Assembly: GCA_017626655.1 (NCBI GenBank)
Contig: JAGAIH010000376.1
Span: forward strand, 1-6,175
Length of the DNA: 6,175 nt
Reading direction: 5' to 3'
Source of the DNA: Clostridia bacterium
GTDB lineage: Bacteria > Bacillota_A > Clostridia > Oscillospirales > CAG-272
A program made the position numbers and the translations under genes. Shown piece by piece: positions 4,676 to 6,175 of the stretch. The notes under the pieces are model-generated. The model saw only the letters and a program-made list of their open reading frames with translations, had not been told where the DNA came from and made no database searches. The first letter of the stretch is position 1, and every line of letters begins with the position of its first letter.

Positions 4676-5911
4676 ATGGTAGCCGCTACCGAAAGCCTCA
4701 CCCCCGCCGCCGCCCTGGCGGCCCTCATAGCCGACGCCGCCGCGGCCGAGATCCTTTCCAAGGCGGTGTTCTCCAAGCCCCGCGATAAGGCCGTGTCCCG
4801 CGTCACCCTCACCCTCAAGCGGGTCAAGGGGGAGACCGTCCTCCAGCGGGAGACCCTGCGGGTGGCCGACGTGGCCGACACCGAGGTCAACGGCAAGAAG
4901 CCGATCCATGCCTCCCAGGAGAATATCCGCCTCCCCGACGCCCCCGCCGTCCTGTCCGCTCTGGTGGGTGAGTTCGATCAGATCAACCTCATGACCACAG
5001 CAGGAAGCTGCGAGCTACGCCGTTCCAAGGGGGGCAAGGAGACCCTGCTGGGCGCTATCCCCATCCAAAAAGCCCTGAACGGCGGGGATAACACCCCCAA
5101 GAAGATCACGGTCGGCGGCAACGACAAGGCTAAGCGACGGATCCTGTCGGGCGCCGAGCCCTTCCTCGTGGAGCTGGGGGTCAGCGACCAGAACGGACGC
5201 GTCCACGACAAAAAGCAGGCCAAGTACCGCCAGATCAACCGCTTCCTGGAGCTGATCCGGGACGTGGAGAACCACCTCCCTTCCGAGGGGACCCTCCACA
5301 TCGCCGACCTCTGTTGCGGCAAGAGCTACCTCTCCTTCGCGGTCTACCACTACTTCACCGCCATAAAGGGCCGCGCCGTCCGGATGGTAGGCGTGGACAT
5401 GAAGGCCGAGGTCATGGCCGAGTGCGATGCCATCGCCCGCAACCTGGGCATGGAGGGCCTGTCCTTCGTCTGTGGGGACGTCACGAGGTACGAGTTCCCC
5501 GAGGGGGCGCAGGTCCACATGGTCATCTCCCTCCACGCCTGCGATATCGTCACCGACATCGTCCTGGACAAGGCCGCCGAGTGGGGGGCCAAGGTCATCC
5601 TCTCCACCCCCTGCTGTCATCACGACCTCAACCGCCGTCTGAACAGCCCCGCCCTGGGCTTCGTGGCCCAGCACTCCATGCTCCGTCAGAAGCTCTGCGA
5701 TGCCGCCACCGATGCCCTCCGCTTGAAGAAACTGGAGGCGAACGGCTACGACGTCACCGCCTTGGAGCTGATCGACCCCGAGGAGACCCCCAAGAATGTC
5801 ATGCTCCGCGGGATTCGCAAGTATGATCCGAAGTCCTCCCGCTGCCGTAAGGCTGCCGAGGAGTATATGGCCGCCTATGAGTTCCTCACGGGCGAGAAGA
5901 TCGAGCTGTAA
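4676..5911 (+). CDS. Class I SAM-dependent methyltransferase, Methyltransf_32 type
   Basis: A 411-residue protein with two parts. Residues 160-411 form a Rossmann-type methyltransferase: KYRQINRFLELI (183-194), the SAM-binding motif I IADLCCGKSYLSFA (209-222), the acidic end of strand 2 VGVDMK (238-243), then SLHACDIVTD (285-294), TPCCHHDLN (311-319) and TPKNVMLRGIRKY (371-383). This set (D-x-C/G-C-GKSYL, LHACDxxTD, PCCxHxLN, PKN) is diagnostic of the Methyltransf_32 group, which also includes the METTL25-like eukaryotic proteins. The acceptor is not known to me; an RNA or protein target is possible. The N-terminal part (about 1-160) contains EILSKAVFSKPRD, a segment seen with this family in Clostridia, but I cannot assign it a function. 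AAAGGAGA at 4662-4669 is six bases before the ATG. It is probably co-transcribed with plsY, a common type of housekeeping neighbourhood without an evident functional link. Confidence 0.85.
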   Translation: MVAATESLTPAAALAALIADAAAAEILSKAVFSKPRDKAVSRVTLTLKRVKGETVLQRETLRVADVADTEVNGKKPIHASQENIRLPDAPAVLSALVGEFDQINLMTTAGSCELRRSKGGKETLLGAIPIQKALNGGDNTPKKITVGGNDKAKRRILSGAEPFLVELGVSDQNGRVHDKKQAKYRQINRFLELIRDVENHLPSEGTLHIADLCCGKSYLSFAVYHYFTAIKGRAVRMVGVDMKAEVMAECDAIARNLGMEGLSFVCGDVTRYEFPEGAQVHMVISLHACDIVTDIVLDKAAEWGAKVILSTPCCHHDLNRRLNSPALGFVAQHSMLRQKLCDAATDALRLKKLEANGYDVTALELIDPEETPKNVMLRGIRKYDPKSSRCRKAAEEYMAAYEFLTGEKIEL

Positions 5912-5912
5912 A

Positions 5913-6175
5913 TTGGGGTTTGTCGGTGAGGTGACCGCGTCCTTTAGCCTTCCCCAGCGGGGAAGGGGGACCGCGAAGCGGTGGATGAGGAGAGCCGCAC
6001 ACAGAAGCCTTCCGGTTGTGAATTCTCGCTGATAGACAAGGAAAAAGATGACGCCAAGAAGGTAATCTGAAATTCACTCTCCTCATCCGTCACCCGCTAA
6101 AGCGGGTGCCACCTTCCCCGCTGGGGAAGGCATCTCGCTTCGCTCGAGAACGAGAGAACCCACCGCTAAACCCAA
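5913..6175. repeat. Large nested palindromic repeat, MITE-like, possibly cut by the window edge
   Basis: GCCTTCCCCAGCGGGGAAGG (5947-5966) is the exact reverse complement of 6112-6131. Inside, GGATGAGGAGAG (5983-5994) pairs with CTCTCCTCATCC (6077-6088) and GTGAATT (6018-6024) with AATTCAC (6071-6077). Each arm also folds on itself: CCTTCCCC/GGGGAAGG hairpins at both ends, ACCGC/GCGGT at 5970-5982, and CACCCGC/GCGGGTG at 6091-6108. The outermost bases TTGGGGTTTGTCGGTGAGGT (5913-5932) imperfectly match the reverse complement of 6158-6175. No transposase is encoded. Similar GCCTTCCCC/CTCATCCGTCA repeats are, from memory, frequent between genes in Faecalibacterium and relatives. It begins one base after the methyltransferase stop and may also act as a transcript end or mRNA 3' stabiliser. 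Confidence 0.8.

Noticed and set aside
3749..4909. A 386-codon open frame on the minus strand
   Set aside because: It lies antisense to plsY and the start of the methyltransferase gene. Its His/Gly/Asp-rich, low-complexity translation is what high-GC coding sequence gives on the opposite strand, and plsY is certain by motif.
5015..5674. Minus-strand and alternative-frame open frames inside the methyltransferase gene
   Set aside because: They are shadows of a confident gene. Their composition (runs of Arg/Pro/Gly or Asp/Val/Gly) reflects GC bias rather than protein.
5948..5966. CCTTCCCC/GGGGAAGG hairpin as an intrinsic terminator of the methyltransferase
   Set aside because: It is followed by GGGACC with no T-run and is better explained as part of the palindromic repeat, though some termination effect is possible.
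5913..6175. CRISPR array or attachment site
   Set aside because: The repeats are inverted rather than regularly spaced direct repeats, and no integrase or cas gene is near.

Overview
This window looks like chromosomal DNA from a Gram-positive anaerobe of the class Clostridia, most likely an Oscillospiraceae/Ruminococcaceae-type gut bacterium. The basis is the gene order (rpmG-secE-nusG-rplK-rplA), strong AAGGAGG-type ribosome binding sites, a high-GC coding style (GAG, GCC and CTG preferred), and a nested palindromic GCCTTCCCC repeat of a kind I associate with that family. The taxonomic call is inference; no 16S or other marker is present.

Region 1 (1-2722) is the transcription/translation/secretion cluster on the + strand: ribosomal protein L33 (rpmG), an unusual SecE, NusG, then a 205-nt leader and the L11-L1 pair (rplK-rplA), closed by a textbook intrinsic terminator at 2690-2722. 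The leader before rplK carries a clear copy of the 23S rRNA L1-binding site (GTGGGAGG...TACCAC), so L1 probably represses its own operon. The genes usually found next (rplJ-rplL, rpoB-rpoC) do not follow in this window.

Region 2 (about 2723-3391) is a scar. Directly after the terminator T-run begins the ribozyme part of a group II intron of class IIC type, which characteristically inserts behind terminator hairpins. Domains I-III appear largely present. The sequence then jumps into the middle of the intron's reverse transcriptase, and this stops after about 38 codons at a 62-bp element bounded by an 11-bp perfect inverted repeat. No domain V was seen, so the intron is dead. About 150 AT-rich bases without a recognisable gene follow.

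Region 3 (3392-5911) has its own near-consensus sigma-A promoter. It encodes a short DUF3006 protein, the glycerol-3-phosphate acyltransferase PlsY (phospholipid synthesis) and a SAM-dependent methyltransferase of the Methyltransf_32 type, probably as one operon on the + strand.

Region 4 (5912-6175) starts one base after the methyltransferase stop. It is a large nested palindromic element (MITE-like) with imperfect ends, a 20-bp perfect inverted repeat, an internal 12-bp inverted repeat and several hairpins; it may continue past the window edge.

No CRISPR array, tRNA, rRNA or defence system was seen. The most interesting points are the SecE with a signal-peptide-like N terminus and long acidic linker, the L1 mimic leader, the layered mobile-element scar, and the terminal palindromic repeat.
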